Assembly (NCBI RefSeq): GCF_001302565.1
Contig: NZ_CP012750.1
Span: forward strand, 992,001-1,056,000
Direction of reading: 5' to 3'
DNA length: 64,000 nt
From: Glutamicibacter halophytocola
GTDB taxonomy: Bacteria > Actinomycetota > Actinomycetes > Actinomycetales > Micrococcaceae
How positions within the stretch are numbered: the stretch's first letter is position 1; the number at the start of each line of letters is the position of its first letter. The position numbers were made by a program, and so were the translations under genes. Shown here piece after piece: positions 1 through 11,916 of the stretch. The notes below the pieces were generated by a model, which was given only the letters and a program-made list of their open reading frames with translations, was not told where the DNA came from and searched no databases.

Positions 1-687
1 CTCGAAGGCACCATTCACACCGCAGTTGAAGAAATCAACCAGGCCGGCGGACGCGGCCTGGCAGTGGTGGGCGATGTGCGCATCGACGAGGACGTGCAAC
101 GCGCAGTGGCCGAAGCCGTGGCCGCCTTCGGCGGCATCGACATCGTGGTGAATAACGCCTCGGCGATTAACCTGGCCAAGACCGAGCAAGTGGACATGAA
201 GCGCTATGACTTGATGCAGGACATCAACGTGCGCGGAACCTTCCTGCTATCCAAAACCGCGCTGCCCTACCTTCGCGCCTCGCAGCATGCCCATATTCTG
301 ACGCTGTCGCCACCGCTGAATCTGGACCCGCGCTGGGCAGGGGAGCACCTGGCCTACACGATGGCCAAGTACGGCATGTCCCTGACCACCCTTGGATTGG
401 CCGAAGAGCTCAAGGACCAAGGCGTTGGCGTGAATTCGCTGTGGCCAGAAACCCTGATTGATACCGCGGCAATCCGAAATCTGCCCGGTGGGCAGAAGAT
501 GATCCAGGGCGCCCGCGATGCGCAAATTGTTGCCGATGCGGCCATGGCCATTTTGAGCAGCGATCCCCGAAAGCTCAGCGGCAACTTCTTCACCGACTCG
601 CAGGTGCTGAACTTGGCTGGCGTGGCGGATCTGGAGAAATATTCGCTCAACCCCGACGTGCCGCTGGTCGAGGACATATTCCTTTAA
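1..687 (+). CDS. SDR family oxidoreductase, 5' truncated by the window edge
   Basis: The reading frame is open from base 1, so the true start with the Gly-rich cofactor loop lies outside the window. Visible are the classical short-chain dehydrogenase elements: the VNNAS strand, then a C-terminal part with a Y-x-x-x-K pair (YTMAKYGM). This resembles the bacterial HSDL2-like or 'SDR family oxidoreductase' group, which ends soon after the Rossmann domain; the C-terminal residues DSQVLNLAGV match the metal/cofactor-lid segment of that group. Probable role is NAD(P)-dependent oxidation or reduction of an unknown hydroxyacyl or carbonyl substrate in the cytoplasm. The next gene (birA) follows after about 50 nt. 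Confidence 0.85.
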   Translation, partial: LEGTIHTAVEEINQAGGRGLAVVGDVRIDEDVQRAVAEAVAAFGGIDIVVNNASAINLAKTEQVDMKRYDLMQDINVRGTFLLSKTALPYLRASQHAHILTLSPPLNLDPRWAGEHLAYTMAKYGMSLTTLGLAEELKDQGVGVNSLWPETLIDTAAIRNLPGGQKMIQGARDAQIVADAAMAILSSDPRKLSGNFFTDSQVLNLAGVADLEKYSLNPDVPLVEDIFL

Positions 688-738
688 GGAGACTTCGCCA
701 AGAGCGGATCGGCGTGCCGGTGCCATAGGGTTTTAGCT

Positions 739-1605
739 ATGGACACTTCCCAGGGCGCCGCCCGCGCAGCCATCGACCCCACGCGTTTTGCCCAGCTCAC
801 TCAGCAGCTTTCGCTCGGAGCGGTGGAATTCAAAGAGACCTCGGGGTCAACGAATGCCGAATTAGCGGATCTGGCCAGCCGGGGCCTGGCTGGCCATCTG
901 AGCGTGTACTACACGGAGCACCAGCAAGCAGGCAAAGGCCGGCTCGGCCGTGCCTGGGTGACGCCGTCCGGCTCCTCGATCACCGTGAGCGTGATGATGG
1001 CCCCCGGAGCGAGCGTTCCCACCGAAGCGCTATCCTGGTACACCATGCTGGCCGCCTTGGCCTGGAGCCGAGCTGCAGAACGCGTCGCCAAAGTCCCGGT
1101 CCGCATCAAATGGCCCAATGACCTGCTGGCCGGGGAGTTCAAGATTTGCGGCATCCTGGCCCAAATGGTCCCGGCCGGCTCCGGATACGGGGTGGTTGTT
1201 GGCACCGGGATGAACGTGGACCAGAGCCGCGAAGAACTTCCGGTCCCCACGGCCACGTCGCTGCGGCTGGCCAGTTCGCACGCCATCGACCGCACCCAAT
1301 TGCTGGCCGAGTACCTCAAGGAACTGGTGAACCTCGACCGCGGTTTCCGCCAGGTCTCCGGGTCCGTTCAAGTGCCGCTGCCGGGATTCGAGGGCCGGTC
1401 CCTGCGCGAAATGGCCAGCGAAAAACTGGCCACCCTGGGCCACGAGGTGCGGGTCGAATTCCCCGACGGCTCAACCCTGGAAGCCACCGCAGTCCAGCTG
1501 GCGCCTGACGGAGCACTGGTTTTGGAGGACCGGAACGGGCAGCGGACCAATGTGCTGGCCGGGGACGTGCACCACGTGCGGCGCGCCGATGGAAAGTATG
1601 CCTAA
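739..1605 (+). CDS. birA: Biotin--[acetyl-CoA-carboxylase] ligase
   Basis: Attaches biotin to the carrier lysine of acyl-CoA carboxylases through biotinyl-AMP. The 288-residue protein shows the biotin-loop motif GKGRLGR (residues 65-71), KWPND (124-128) and the KICGIL strand after it, then a C-terminal SH3-like domain (TLGHEVRVEF, ALVLED). There is no N-terminal winged helix, so it is a monofunctional ligase and not a BirA-type repressor. No Shine-Dalgarno sequence precedes the ATG; a TAGGGT box at 726-731 lies 7 nt upstream, compatible with a leaderless transcript. It precedes the signalling genes on the same strand. Confidence 0.95.
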   Translation: MDTSQGAARAAIDPTRFAQLTQQLSLGAVEFKETSGSTNAELADLASRGLAGHLSVYYTEHQQAGKGRLGRAWVTPSGSSITVSVMMAPGASVPTEALSWYTMLAALAWSRAAERVAKVPVRIKWPNDLLAGEFKICGILAQMVPAGSGYGVVVGTGMNVDQSREELPVPTATSLRLASSHAIDRTQLLAEYLKELVNLDRGFRQVSGSVQVPLPGFEGRSLREMASEKLATLGHEVRVEFPDGSTLEATAVQLAPDGALVLEDRNGQRTNVLAGDVHHVRRADGKYA

Positions 1606-1690
1606 CCAGCATCGTGCCTAGCACCGGGACTATTATTGAATACACAGACCGAAGAACTGTGTCCAGACAGGAGGGACGAGGACCTTAACG

Positions 1691-2239
1691 ATGAAGTTGC
1701 CGCTACATGAACGGGAGCGAGTGATTATCAAAACTCGCGAGCACTCCCGAGTATTGCGACAGCCGATCAGCGCCTTTCTCATCCTCACCGCCTTGTGCAC
1801 GTTCGCCATTGGCTACCTCTCGCGTGATGACCTCTCCGATTGGCTGGCCGACAACGCCGACGTCTGGATGATCGTGGCCGTGGTTCTCTGGGCCGCCTTG
1901 GTGCTGATCTGGAGCATCGTTCCGTGGATCCGCTGGACCCGCAGCCTGATCGTGCTGACCAGCGAGCGGATCATGTACAGGTCCGCCTACAGCCAGGGAC
2001 AGCTGCAATCTGTAGGATTATTTACGGTTCGCGATCTGGTCGCCTACGCTAAGCAGCACAATGCGATGACGCGCGCGGGAACCTTGGATATCGTCTTGAA
2101 CCAGGGATATGTGCGAATCGCGCACGTTCCATCCGTCCCGTATTTCCGTTCGCTGGCCATGGAAGCCATGGCGAATCTGCGCGGAAGCCGGGACGCGGCA
2201 CACACCGAAACGACGAACAGTGAGGGCATGGGGGCATGA
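1691..2239 (+). CDS. PH-domain-containing membrane protein
   Basis: A 182-residue protein with two hydrophobic segments (about residues 26-44 and 58-78) followed by a bacterial PH (bPH2/YdbT-like) domain (WTRSLIVLTSERIMYRS onward). It is expected in the membrane with the PH domain in the cytoplasm; its ligand is unknown. A purine-rich AGGAGGGACGAGGA run lies 10-20 nt upstream of the ATG. Its stop overlaps the start of the adenylate cyclase gene by 4 nt (ATGA), so the two are translationally coupled. In related actinobacteria a PH-domain protein also precedes the cyclase, but its job there is not known to me. Confidence 0.8.
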   Translation: MKLPLHERERVIIKTREHSRVLRQPISAFLILTALCTFAIGYLSRDDLSDWLADNADVWMIVAVVLWAALVLIWSIVPWIRWTRSLIVLTSERIMYRSAYSQGQLQSVGLFTVRDLVAYAKQHNAMTRAGTLDIVLNQGYVRIAHVPSVPYFRSLAMEAMANLRGSRDAAHTETTNSEGMGA

Positions 2240-3446
2240 GCACCGAGCACAACAATCCACCCCGGGCCGACTCCCCGCAGTCGGCCGCGCAGGCCGCCCG
2301 CGAAGCTCGTCAGCATCCTGCCGCCGACATCCCCGACCAGTCCGATCCTATTTTCGAACTGGCCCAGGCCATGGAGGGCCCGCTGCGCATCCCGGCCCAC
2401 ACCCCGGATGCCGTGCGCGATAACGTCGCCTCGCTGGAACACCGGCTTATCGGCGGCCAGCGCGAGTTCCGCCGCCGCGAGGTAGCGGCCGAAGCCGGAA
2501 TTTCCCTGCACTCCGCCCGCAAGCTCTGGCGCGCCATCGGCTTCCCGGAACTCGGCGATGACGAGGTGTTCTTCACCAAGGCCGACAAGGCAGCGCTGGG
2601 TACCATGGTGGACATGGTGCGCGAAGGCAAGCTCACCGAGGAAACAGCGATCTCGCTGATGCGCTCGGTCGGGCAGATGACCGACCGCATGGTCGTCTGG
2701 CAAATCGAGGCCCTGGTCGAGGACATGATCGCCAACCAGAACATGTCCGACCGCCAGGCCCGCCGCCAGCTGTTCAGCATGCTGCCCGACATCATTCCGG
2801 CCATTGAGGATTTGCTCCTCTACTCCTGGCGCCGGCAGCTGAACTCGGCAGTGCACCGCATGGCACTGCGCGTGGAAACCGGTGTCGCCGCCTACAAGCA
2901 GGACAGCCCCGAGGCAGACGGCGGAACGCCGCTGCCCTTGGCCCGAGCCGTGGGCTTCGCGGATCTGGTCTCCTACACCTCGCTCTCGCGCCGCATGAAC
3001 GAGCGAACCCTCGCCCAGCTGGTGCAGCGCTTCGAAGCAAAATGCGCGGAAATCATTTCCGTTGGCGGCGGGCGCCTGGTCAAGACCATCGGCGATGAAG
3101 TGCTCTACGTGGCGGAAACCCCGCAGGCTGGCGCGCTCATTGCCTTGTCGCTCTCCCGCGAACTGGCCAAGGACGAACTGTTCCCGCAAACCCGGGGAGC
3201 CGTGGTCTGGGGCCGCGTGCTGTCCCGGCTCGGCGACATCTACGGGCCGACCGTGAACATGGCCGCCCGTCTCACCTCGCTGGCCGAACCCGGATCGGTG
3301 CTCACCGATGCCCTGACTGCAAATACCCTGCGCAATGATGCCCGCTTTGTGCTGACCGCCCAGGAAATTACGGCCGTGCGCGGCTTTGGCGACATCCAAC
3401 CTTACGAACTCTCGCCAGGCGAGGGAGCCGGACTGGTGATTGATTA

Positions 3447-3447
<1 letters not shown>
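2236..3447 (+). CDS. Class III adenylate cyclase with N-terminal regulatory domain (Rv1264-like)
   Basis: Makes cAMP from ATP. The 403-residue protein has a helical N-terminal regulatory part (about 40-200) and a C-terminal cyclase homology domain. Visible catalytic features are the first metal-binding Asp in GFADLVSYT, the second in KTIGDEVLYV, and the transition-state Asn-Arg pair in NMAARLT. The architecture and length match Mycobacterium tuberculosis Rv1264, whose N-terminal domain is an autoinhibitory pH sensor; pH control here is inferred. No membrane segment is seen. It overlaps the PH gene by 4 nt upstream and the PP2C gene by 1 nt downstream (TAATG). Confidence 0.88.
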
Positions 3448-6727
<3,280 letters not shown>

Positions 6728-6730
6728 TAC

Positions 6731-7531
6731 ATGGACAAGTCAATCAGTCACGACCCGCTGGTACTGGTGGCGCGCCGCGCCGCCGCTGCCGGCGCCGAGG
6801 TGCTTTCTCGACGCGACGAATCGCAATTCAACCTCAACGACAAGTCGGCAGCGGGGGACTGGGTCACCGATTTCGACCGTGCCTCGGAAGAAGCCATCCG
6901 AGCCACCATTTTGACCTCGCGCCCCAATGACGAATTGACCGGCGAGGAGTTCCCCAGCGCCAAGCCGAGCCACCCCAGCGGTGTGCGCTGGAGCATCGAT
7001 CCCCTGGACGGAACGACCAACTTCGTCCGCAATATCGCCTACTACTGTTCTTCGGTAGGAGCCTGCCAGCTGGAAGAGGACGGCACCGAAACCTGGGTGG
7101 CCGCCGCTATTGTTGCCCCGGCCTTGCAAGTGGAGTATTTCGCGGGCAAGTCCCTGGGCGCATGGAAGCACGACCTGCGCACCGGAAAGCTGACCCAGCT
7201 CACCGGCCCAGTCGAGTCGGCAACAAAAATTCTTGGCACCGGGTTCGGCTACGATGCCGAACGCCGCCAGTTCCAGGCCCGCGTCTTGGAAGGCATGCTC
7301 GAAGACTACGTCAACGTTCGCCGAATCGGCTCTGCCGCCTTGGACCTGTGCCTCGTTGCCGAGGGCGCATTGGACGCCTACGCCGAATACGGCACCCAGG
7401 AGTACGACTGGGCAGCCGGCGCGTTGATTGCCGAGGAGGCCGGATGCCAGGTGGGCCGTCCGGCGTCAAATCCCGGATGGCAGTATGCCGGGCTTGTGGA
7501 TACCGCAAAGCTGAGCGTACCGGGTAGCTAG
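6731..7531 (+). CDS. Inositol monophosphatase family protein
   Basis: Metal-dependent phosphatase acting on inositol-1-phosphate or a related sugar/nucleotide phosphate. The 266-residue protein contains the family signatures DPLDGTTNF (Asp90 onward) and, near the C-terminus, YDWAAGALIAEEAG (the WDxAxG site); the GEEF metal ligand occurs at about residue 73. It starts 3 nt after the ligA stop, so it is probably co-transcribed with ligA. In actinobacteria members serve inositol, histidinol-phosphate or PAP hydrolysis; the substrate cannot be told from sequence alone. Confidence 0.9.
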   Translation: MDKSISHDPLVLVARRAAAAGAEVLSRRDESQFNLNDKSAAGDWVTDFDRASEEAIRATILTSRPNDELTGEEFPSAKPSHPSGVRWSIDPLDGTTNFVRNIAYYCSSVGACQLEEDGTETWVAAAIVAPALQVEYFAGKSLGAWKHDLRTGKLTQLTGPVESATKILGTGFGYDAERRQFQARVLEGMLEDYVNVRRIGSAALDLCLVAEGALDAYAEYGTQEYDWAAGALIAEEAGCQVGRPASNPGWQYAGLVDTAKLSVPGS

Positions 7532-8139
7532 TACAGCACCAGGGCCATCGCTTCATGCGCGTAGTGGATGGCTATGCCTACGGCTACACCGCCACACACC
7601 TGGGTGGCGGTGTGCTGGAAGCTTCGAATGCGGGACCAGGAAAGCACCGCGATGAACAAGAGCACCCATGGCGTCAGTTGCGGGCTCTGCCCGGCAACTT
7701 GCAAGATGGCATACGTGCCCACAGCCAGGTGCACCGAGACTTTCCACCAGATGTTGATGATGGCCACCACCAGCAGTCCCAGCAACATGCACAGGACCTC
7801 GCGGAAAATGCCGGCGCCGGCGTCCATCAGCCACAACACCAGCAAGCCGCAGAGGATCAAGCCGGAAGTCATCGCATAAATTCCGTGGCGCTGGCGGCGC
7901 ACGGTGACATGCAAATCCGTGACCCTGCCGCGCAGTTTTGCCGTCACCAGCAGCAGCCACGGGATCACCGTGGTGAACAGGGCGGCCACGATCGCCCCGG
8001 CCCACCTGATGCGTGCATCGCGCAAGGGCGAGAGCGCCAGCAAGAGCGTGCCCAGGACAATAGGCGAGAGGATGTGCGAAATCAGCAGCGCAGCGTTCTT
8101 CGCGGCGGCTGGCTGGCTTGGTGCGGAAACCTGCTGCAT
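7528..8139 (-). CDS. PAP2-superfamily membrane phosphatase-like protein
   Basis: A 203-residue protein with five or six hydrophobic segments. The C-terminal motif SRIRSFQHTATQVCGG resembles the SRxxxxxH domain of PAP2 phosphatases, and KVSVHLAVG resembles the central S-x-H element; the first K-x6-RP motif is weak. It probably removes phosphate from a lipid or isoprenyl phosphate at the membrane. Its 3' end overlaps the end of the inositol phosphatase gene by 4 nt on the opposite strand (convergent pair), and it is divergent from the GntR regulator gene. Confidence 0.75.
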   Translation of the reverse strand: MQQVSAPSQPAAAKNAALLISHILSPIVLGTLLLALSPLRDARIRWAGAIVAALFTTVIPWLLLVTAKLRGRVTDLHVTVRRQRHGIYAMTSGLILCGLLVLWLMDAGAGIFREVLCMLLGLLVVAIINIWWKVSVHLAVGTYAILQVAGQSPQLTPWVLLFIAVLSWSRIRSFQHTATQVCGGVAVGIAIHYAHEAMALVLY

Positions 8140-8360
8140 AAAGGTTGGTAGCCTTGCTCGATAGGGTTTGGCGATCGGCGACTCGCCCCTTCAACACTAG
8201 CAAGAGCTGCTTGCGGCACGTGCCTTCAAGGGCGCTTCCAGAACGCCAGTTCAAGAACAACGGGAACGCGGCAGAGGTTTATGAGCGACTCCATTTCCTG
8301 TTCCAACTAGGCCGGTCTCATTTAAGCGACAATTGCAGTGGAAAGCATGTGGGAAAGCGG

Positions 8361-9041
8361 GTGAATGGCTTGGCAGACAAGGACTTCGAACCGGAGTCGG
8401 TGCGCGTCATCGAGCAGATTCGGAACGAGATCATCGACGGGGTGCGCAAACCGGGCAGCCGCCTGGTCGAGCGAGACCTTGCGGAGGATCTGGGGGTCAG
8501 CCGGTTGCCGATCCGCGATGCCCTGCGCGTCCTGGTGGCCGAGGGGCTCGTGACGCCGCGCCCGCGCAGCTGGGCCACGGTGCGCGAATTCACCGCCTCG
8601 GATGTAGCCGACCTGCACGAGGTGCGTGGCGCGCTGGAAACGATGTCCTTTGCGCTGGCCGCGCAACGCCATACCCGCGAAGGACTGGCACAGCTGCGCG
8701 AGGTGCTCGAGGTGGAAATCGCGGCCGCCGCGGCACAGGACTTCACCACGGCCCGCCGCGCCGGGGCGAACTTCCATGAGGTGGTTATCAGCATGGCGGG
8801 CAACGACCTGCTGCTGGAGCTCCAGACCTCCCTGGCCCCGCGGATGCGCTGGGTGCTGGCGCAGCACGACGACCTGGAGACGATGGCGCACGAGCACGAG
8901 CTGCTTTATAACGCCATCGCGGAACGCAATGTCGGGCTGGTCAAGCGCCTGGCCGAGCAGCATCTGAACACCAGCCGGGGCAGCCTGAACGACAAGCGGG
9001 CCCGTGAGGGCATCGCTGGAACGACGGAAGATCTTCACTAA
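8361..9041 (+). CDS. GntR-family transcriptional regulator, FCD subfamily
   Basis: N-terminal winged helix-turn-helix (about residues 12-78; RDLAEDLGVSRLPIRDALR is the recognition part), then an all-helical FCD ligand-binding domain with the metal ligands Asp/His in DLHEVRGALE, NFHEVV and an H-x3-H-like HEHELLYNAI. The GTG at 8361 is preferred (GGAAAG at 8352-8357); GTG at 8349 is equally possible, while the longer open frame upstream lacks family similarity. It most likely represses the adjacent permease, cyclodeaminase and amidohydrolase genes through the GGTATACC-type palindromes nearby. Confidence 0.88.
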   Translation: MNGLADKDFEPESVRVIEQIRNEIIDGVRKPGSRLVERDLAEDLGVSRLPIRDALRVLVAEGLVTPRPRSWATVREFTASDVADLHEVRGALETMSFALAAQRHTREGLAQLREVLEVEIAAAAAQDFTTARRAGANFHEVVISMAGNDLLLELQTSLAPRMRWVLAQHDDLETMAHEHELLYNAIAERNVGLVKRLAEQHLNTSRGSLNDKRAREGIAGTTEDLH

Positions 9042-9062
9042 CTGCTGAATATCAATCCGATA

Positions 9063-9078
9063 GTCCGGTATACCGGAC
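9063..9078. promoter_or_regulatory. 16-bp perfect palindrome, predicted GntR operator (site A)
   Basis: GTCCGGTATACCGGAC is a perfect palindrome in the 140-nt gap between the regulator and permease genes. FCD-type GntR repressors bind short palindromes of this size with a GGTATACC-like centre, so this is the expected operator of the neighbouring regulator. The assignment is inferred from position and form. Confidence 0.65.
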
Positions 9079-9181
9079 GATCGCTGTGGATTCCCTGCTG
9101 CACGATGCTTGTGAGCGCGGTTACATGGAGAGCGTGTCCTGAATGGGACTACTGCACATGACCGTTGTTTCGAGGAGATCC

Positions 9182-10639
9182 GTGAGAACCAGCCAACCAG
9201 CCCAGAGCCTCAAGCGAGGCCTAAGTACCCGGCATATCCGTTTCATAGCCCTCGGATCCGCCATCGGCACCGGGCTGTTCTATGGTTCCGCCGGAGCCAT
9301 CCAGATGGCTGGACCGGCGGTGCTGCTGGCCTATATCATCGGCGGCGCCGTGGTCTTCATGGTGATGCGAGCCTTGGGCGAGATGGCGGTGCGCAACCCG
9401 ATCGCGGGGTCCTTCGGCTCCTACGCCACGCGCTACGTGGGGCGCTTTGCCGGCTTTGTCACCGGGTGGACCTATACCTTCGAGATGTTCGTCGTGGCCC
9501 TGGCCGATGTGACGGCCTTCGGGGTGTATATGGGCTTCTGGTTCCCCAACGTCGAACGCTGGATCTGGATCCTGGCGGTGGTCTTCTTCATCGCCGCGGT
9601 CAACCTGCTCTCCGTGAAGGTGTTCGGCGAGCTGGAGTTCTGGTTCTCGCTGATCAAGGTCGTGGCGATCATCGCGATGATCGCCGGCGGCATCGCGGTC
9701 ATCGTCTTCGGCCTGGGCAACCAGTCCGAGGGCGCCGCGGGCATCTCCAACCTGTTCTCCCATGACGGCTTCATGCCGCACGGGGTGATGGGCGTGCTCA
9801 TGTCCTTCACCATCGTGATGTTCGCCTTCGGCGGCACCGAGGTCATTGGCATCACCGCGGGCGAGGCAAAGAATCCGCGCAAGGTTATTCCCGAGGCCAT
9901 CAACTCGGTGCCGGTGCGCATCCTGCTCTTCTACGTGCTGACCCTGGGCGTGATCATGTCGATCCAGCCATGGAATACCATCAACGGCGAGGAAAGCCCC
10001 TTCGTCTCGATCTTCTCCAGCATCGGCCTGTCCTCGGCCGCCCATGTGCTGAACTTCATCGTGATCACCGCAGCCCTCTCGGCGATCAATGCGGATATCT
10101 TCGGCGCAGGCCGCATGATCCACGGCATGGCCCGGCAGGGCCAGGCCCCGATGGTCTTCACCAAGACCACCGCCAACGGCGTGCCGTGGGTGACCTCGCT
10201 GTCGATGATCGTGGCCCTGCTGATCGGCGTGGTGCTCAATATCTGGTTCGAGGACCAGATCTTCTTCCTGATCGCGGCCCTGGCCACCTTCGCCACGGTG
10301 GTGGTATGGCTGATGATCCTGCTCTCCCATATCGGCATGAAGCGCGAGCTGGCCCGCAAGGGCCTGGCCTCCGCTGGCTTCCAGATTCCTTTCTGGCCAC
10401 TGGGCAGCTACATCGCGGTGGCCTTCATGGTCTTCGTGATCGTCATGATCGGCGTGGTGCCAGATACCCGCAGCGCGCTGGTCACCGGAGCCATCTGGGT
10501 TGCGGCGCTCGGTGCTTGCTACTGGTTCTTCGTGCGCGGCAAGCGCGTACCGGAAATCGACGAATTCGACGCGGATCCGGATTCGGTGCCCGAGCACGGG
10601 GAGAATGTCGGCCAGCAGGCCGAAGGCCCGCGTTCCTAG
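9182..10639 (+). CDS. Amino acid permease (APC superfamily, AAT family)
   Basis: Proton-coupled uptake of an amino acid or related amine. The 485-residue protein has twelve hydrophobic segments; the first begins [20 protein letters not shown], the hallmark GxxIGTGLF loop of the AAT group (GabP, AnsP, ProY, LysP). The GTG at 9182 is preferred because AGGAG lies just upstream (9173-9177) and the homology starts with the KRGLSTRHI segment; an in-frame start at 9143 exists. It is followed by a strong terminator. Together with the cyclodeaminase-like and amidohydrolase genes it suggests uptake of a nitrogenous compound that is then degraded. Confidence 0.9.
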   Translation: MRTSQPAQSLKRGLSTRHIRFIALGSAIGTGLFYGSAGAIQMAGPAVLLAYIIGGAVVFMVMRALGEMAVRNPIAGSFGSYATRYVGRFAGFVTGWTYTFEMFVVALADVTAFGVYMGFWFPNVERWIWILAVVFFIAAVNLLSVKVFGELEFWFSLIKVVAIIAMIAGGIAVIVFGLGNQSEGAAGISNLFSHDGFMPHGVMGVLMSFTIVMFAFGGTEVIGITAGEAKNPRKVIPEAINSVPVRILLFYVLTLGVIMSIQPWNTINGEESPFVSIFSSIGLSSAAHVLNFIVITAALSAINADIFGAGRMIHGMARQGQAPMVFTKTTANGVPWVTSLSMIVALLIGVVLNIWFEDQIFFLIAALATFATVVVWLMILLSHIGMKRELARKGLASAGFQIPFWPLGSYIAVAFMVFVIVMIGVVPDTRSALVTGAIWVAALGACYWFFVRGKRVPEIDEFDADPDSVPEHGENVGQQAEGPRS

Positions 10640-10656
10640 GAGCGCCATGTCCTTGA

Positions 10657-10704
10657 GGGGCCACGGGTACGGCATTGCGCCGTACCCGTGGCCCCTTTTC
10701 TTTT
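10657..10704 (+). terminator. Strong intrinsic terminator after the permease gene
   Basis: A 17-bp perfect stem (10657-10673 with 10679-10695; left arm GGGGCCACGGGTACGGC) with a 5-nt loop is followed by TTTTCTTTT at 10696-10704. It begins 17 nt after the permease stop and separates permease transcription from the cyclodeaminase-amidohydrolase genes. Confidence 0.92.
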
Positions 10705-10740
10705 GCCCTGGTCGCTGGGTCTTCTGGACGCGCTCGGGTA

Positions 10741-10755
10741 TTTGGTATACCCATA
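10741..10755. promoter_or_regulatory. GGTATACC operator-like site (site B)
   Basis: TTTGGTATACCCATA contains the 8-bp palindrome GGTATACC at 10744-10751, the same centre as site A, and lies about 130 nt upstream of the cyclodeaminase-like gene. Inferred to be bound by the GntR regulator encoded at 8361-9041. Confidence 0.5.
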
Positions 10756-10814
10756 GTGTCGTTTGGATTCGACAGATTCATAGGAGCCTTCGGCCTCTTG
10801 CCCAGATCGCTATC

Positions 10815-10830
10815 TTTTGGAATACCAAAT
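10815..10830. promoter_or_regulatory. TTTGGAATACCAAA operator-like inverted repeat (site C)
   Basis: The sequence TTTTGGAATACCAAAT has 5-bp arms TTTGG/CCAAA around AATA, about 50 nt upstream of the cyclodeaminase-like start. Thirteen bases of it (TGGAATACCAAAT) recur identically at 20358-20370 in front of the Tat-exported amidohydrolase. Confidence 0.6.
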
Positions 10831-10880
10831 GGGCTACAGTGTGATCTGGAAGGCATCACGCTGTTTGAAAGAAGCAACCA

Positions 10881-11867
10881 ATGACCCTTATGCTCAACGC
10901 CTCGACGCTCCAGGCTGTGCTCGATATGCGCTCCGCCGTCCAATCCGTCGACCGGATCTTCGGCGATCTGGCCAGGGGCACCGCGGCACAACCGACCCCA
11001 TCGGCGATGGCAGTGCCAAGCGCGGATTCGAGCTTCATTATCATGCCCAGCGTGGCCTCCGAGCAGGGACTGGCCAGCGTCAAGCTGCTTGCCGATATCC
11101 CCTCCAATGCCCAGCGCGGCCTTCCCTCGCAGCGCTCGCTGATCATGCTGGCCGACCATATCACCGGCGGCCCGCTGGCCATCCTCGATGGCAAGGTCCC
11201 CACCCGGATCCGCACCGCCGCGGCCACCGCGGTGGCCACGAAGTACCTGGCCCGCCCGGATAGCACGGTGCTGGGGCTGATCGGCGCCGGCGCCCTCGCG
11301 GTGGCCCACGTCGAGGCCATGCTGTGCGTGCTGCCCTTTACCAAGGTCGTGGTGTGGTCGCGGACCGGACAGCGCATTGCCGAATTCAGCCAGGCCGTGG
11401 CCGGCCACGGCCTGGAGGTGGTGGCGGCGCCGAGCCCCGAAGCCGTGGTGGCCTCCTGCGATGTGCTGTGCACGCTCACCCCATCGGTGGAGCCGATTGT
11501 GCAGGGCCAATGGTTCCAGCCCGGCCAGCACATCAATGCCGTCGGCGCCCGGCCGCGCCCGGGCGAACGCGAGATCGATGGCATCGGCATGGCCCGATCC
11601 AGGGTCTTTGTCGACCATCTGGGCACCGCCCAGGCCAAGTCTGGCGACTATCTGATGGCGCTCGCCGAAGGCGCGATCGCCGCCGATGCCATCGCGGGGG
11701 AGCTGGGGCAAGTGGTTGCCGGCGAGCTGGCCGGCCGGCGCGACCGGCAGGAAATCACCCTGTTCAATTCGGTGGGCATCGGCGCGCTGGATCTGGCGAT
11801 CGGGCGCCTGGCCTATGACCGGGCCGTGGAGCAGCGCCTGGGCCAGGACGTGGACCTGTCAAACTAG
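10881..11867 (+). CDS. Ornithine cyclodeaminase / mu-crystallin family protein
   Basis: A 328-residue NAD(P)-binding enzyme. Visible are the substrate-site segment KLLADIPSNAQRGLPSQ with Lys, the GKVPTRIRTAAATAVATKYL helix typical of the family (the Arg that binds the carboxylate), the Rossmann motif GLIGAGALA, and the late SGDYLMAL/GEL region. Family members cyclise ornithine to proline or reduce cyclic ketimines and iminoacids. The first gene after operator sites B and C, it lies 25-50 nt ahead of the amidohydrolase gene and is most likely in one transcript with it. The substrate is unknown. Confidence 0.88.
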   Translation: MTLMLNASTLQAVLDMRSAVQSVDRIFGDLARGTAAQPTPSAMAVPSADSSFIIMPSVASEQGLASVKLLADIPSNAQRGLPSQRSLIMLADHITGGPLAILDGKVPTRIRTAAATAVATKYLARPDSTVLGLIGAGALAVAHVEAMLCVLPFTKVVVWSRTGQRIAEFSQAVAGHGLEVVAAPSPEAVVASCDVLCTLTPSVEPIVQGQWFQPGQHINAVGARPRPGEREIDGIGMARSRVFVDHLGTAQAKSGDYLMALAEGAIAADAIAGELGQVVAGELAGRRDRQEITLFNSVGIGALDLAIGRLAYDRAVEQRLGQDVDLSN

Positions 11868-11916
11868 GCGCAAGTAGCTCCAGAACACCACCATGGCAGC
11901 GAGAGGAACCCATACC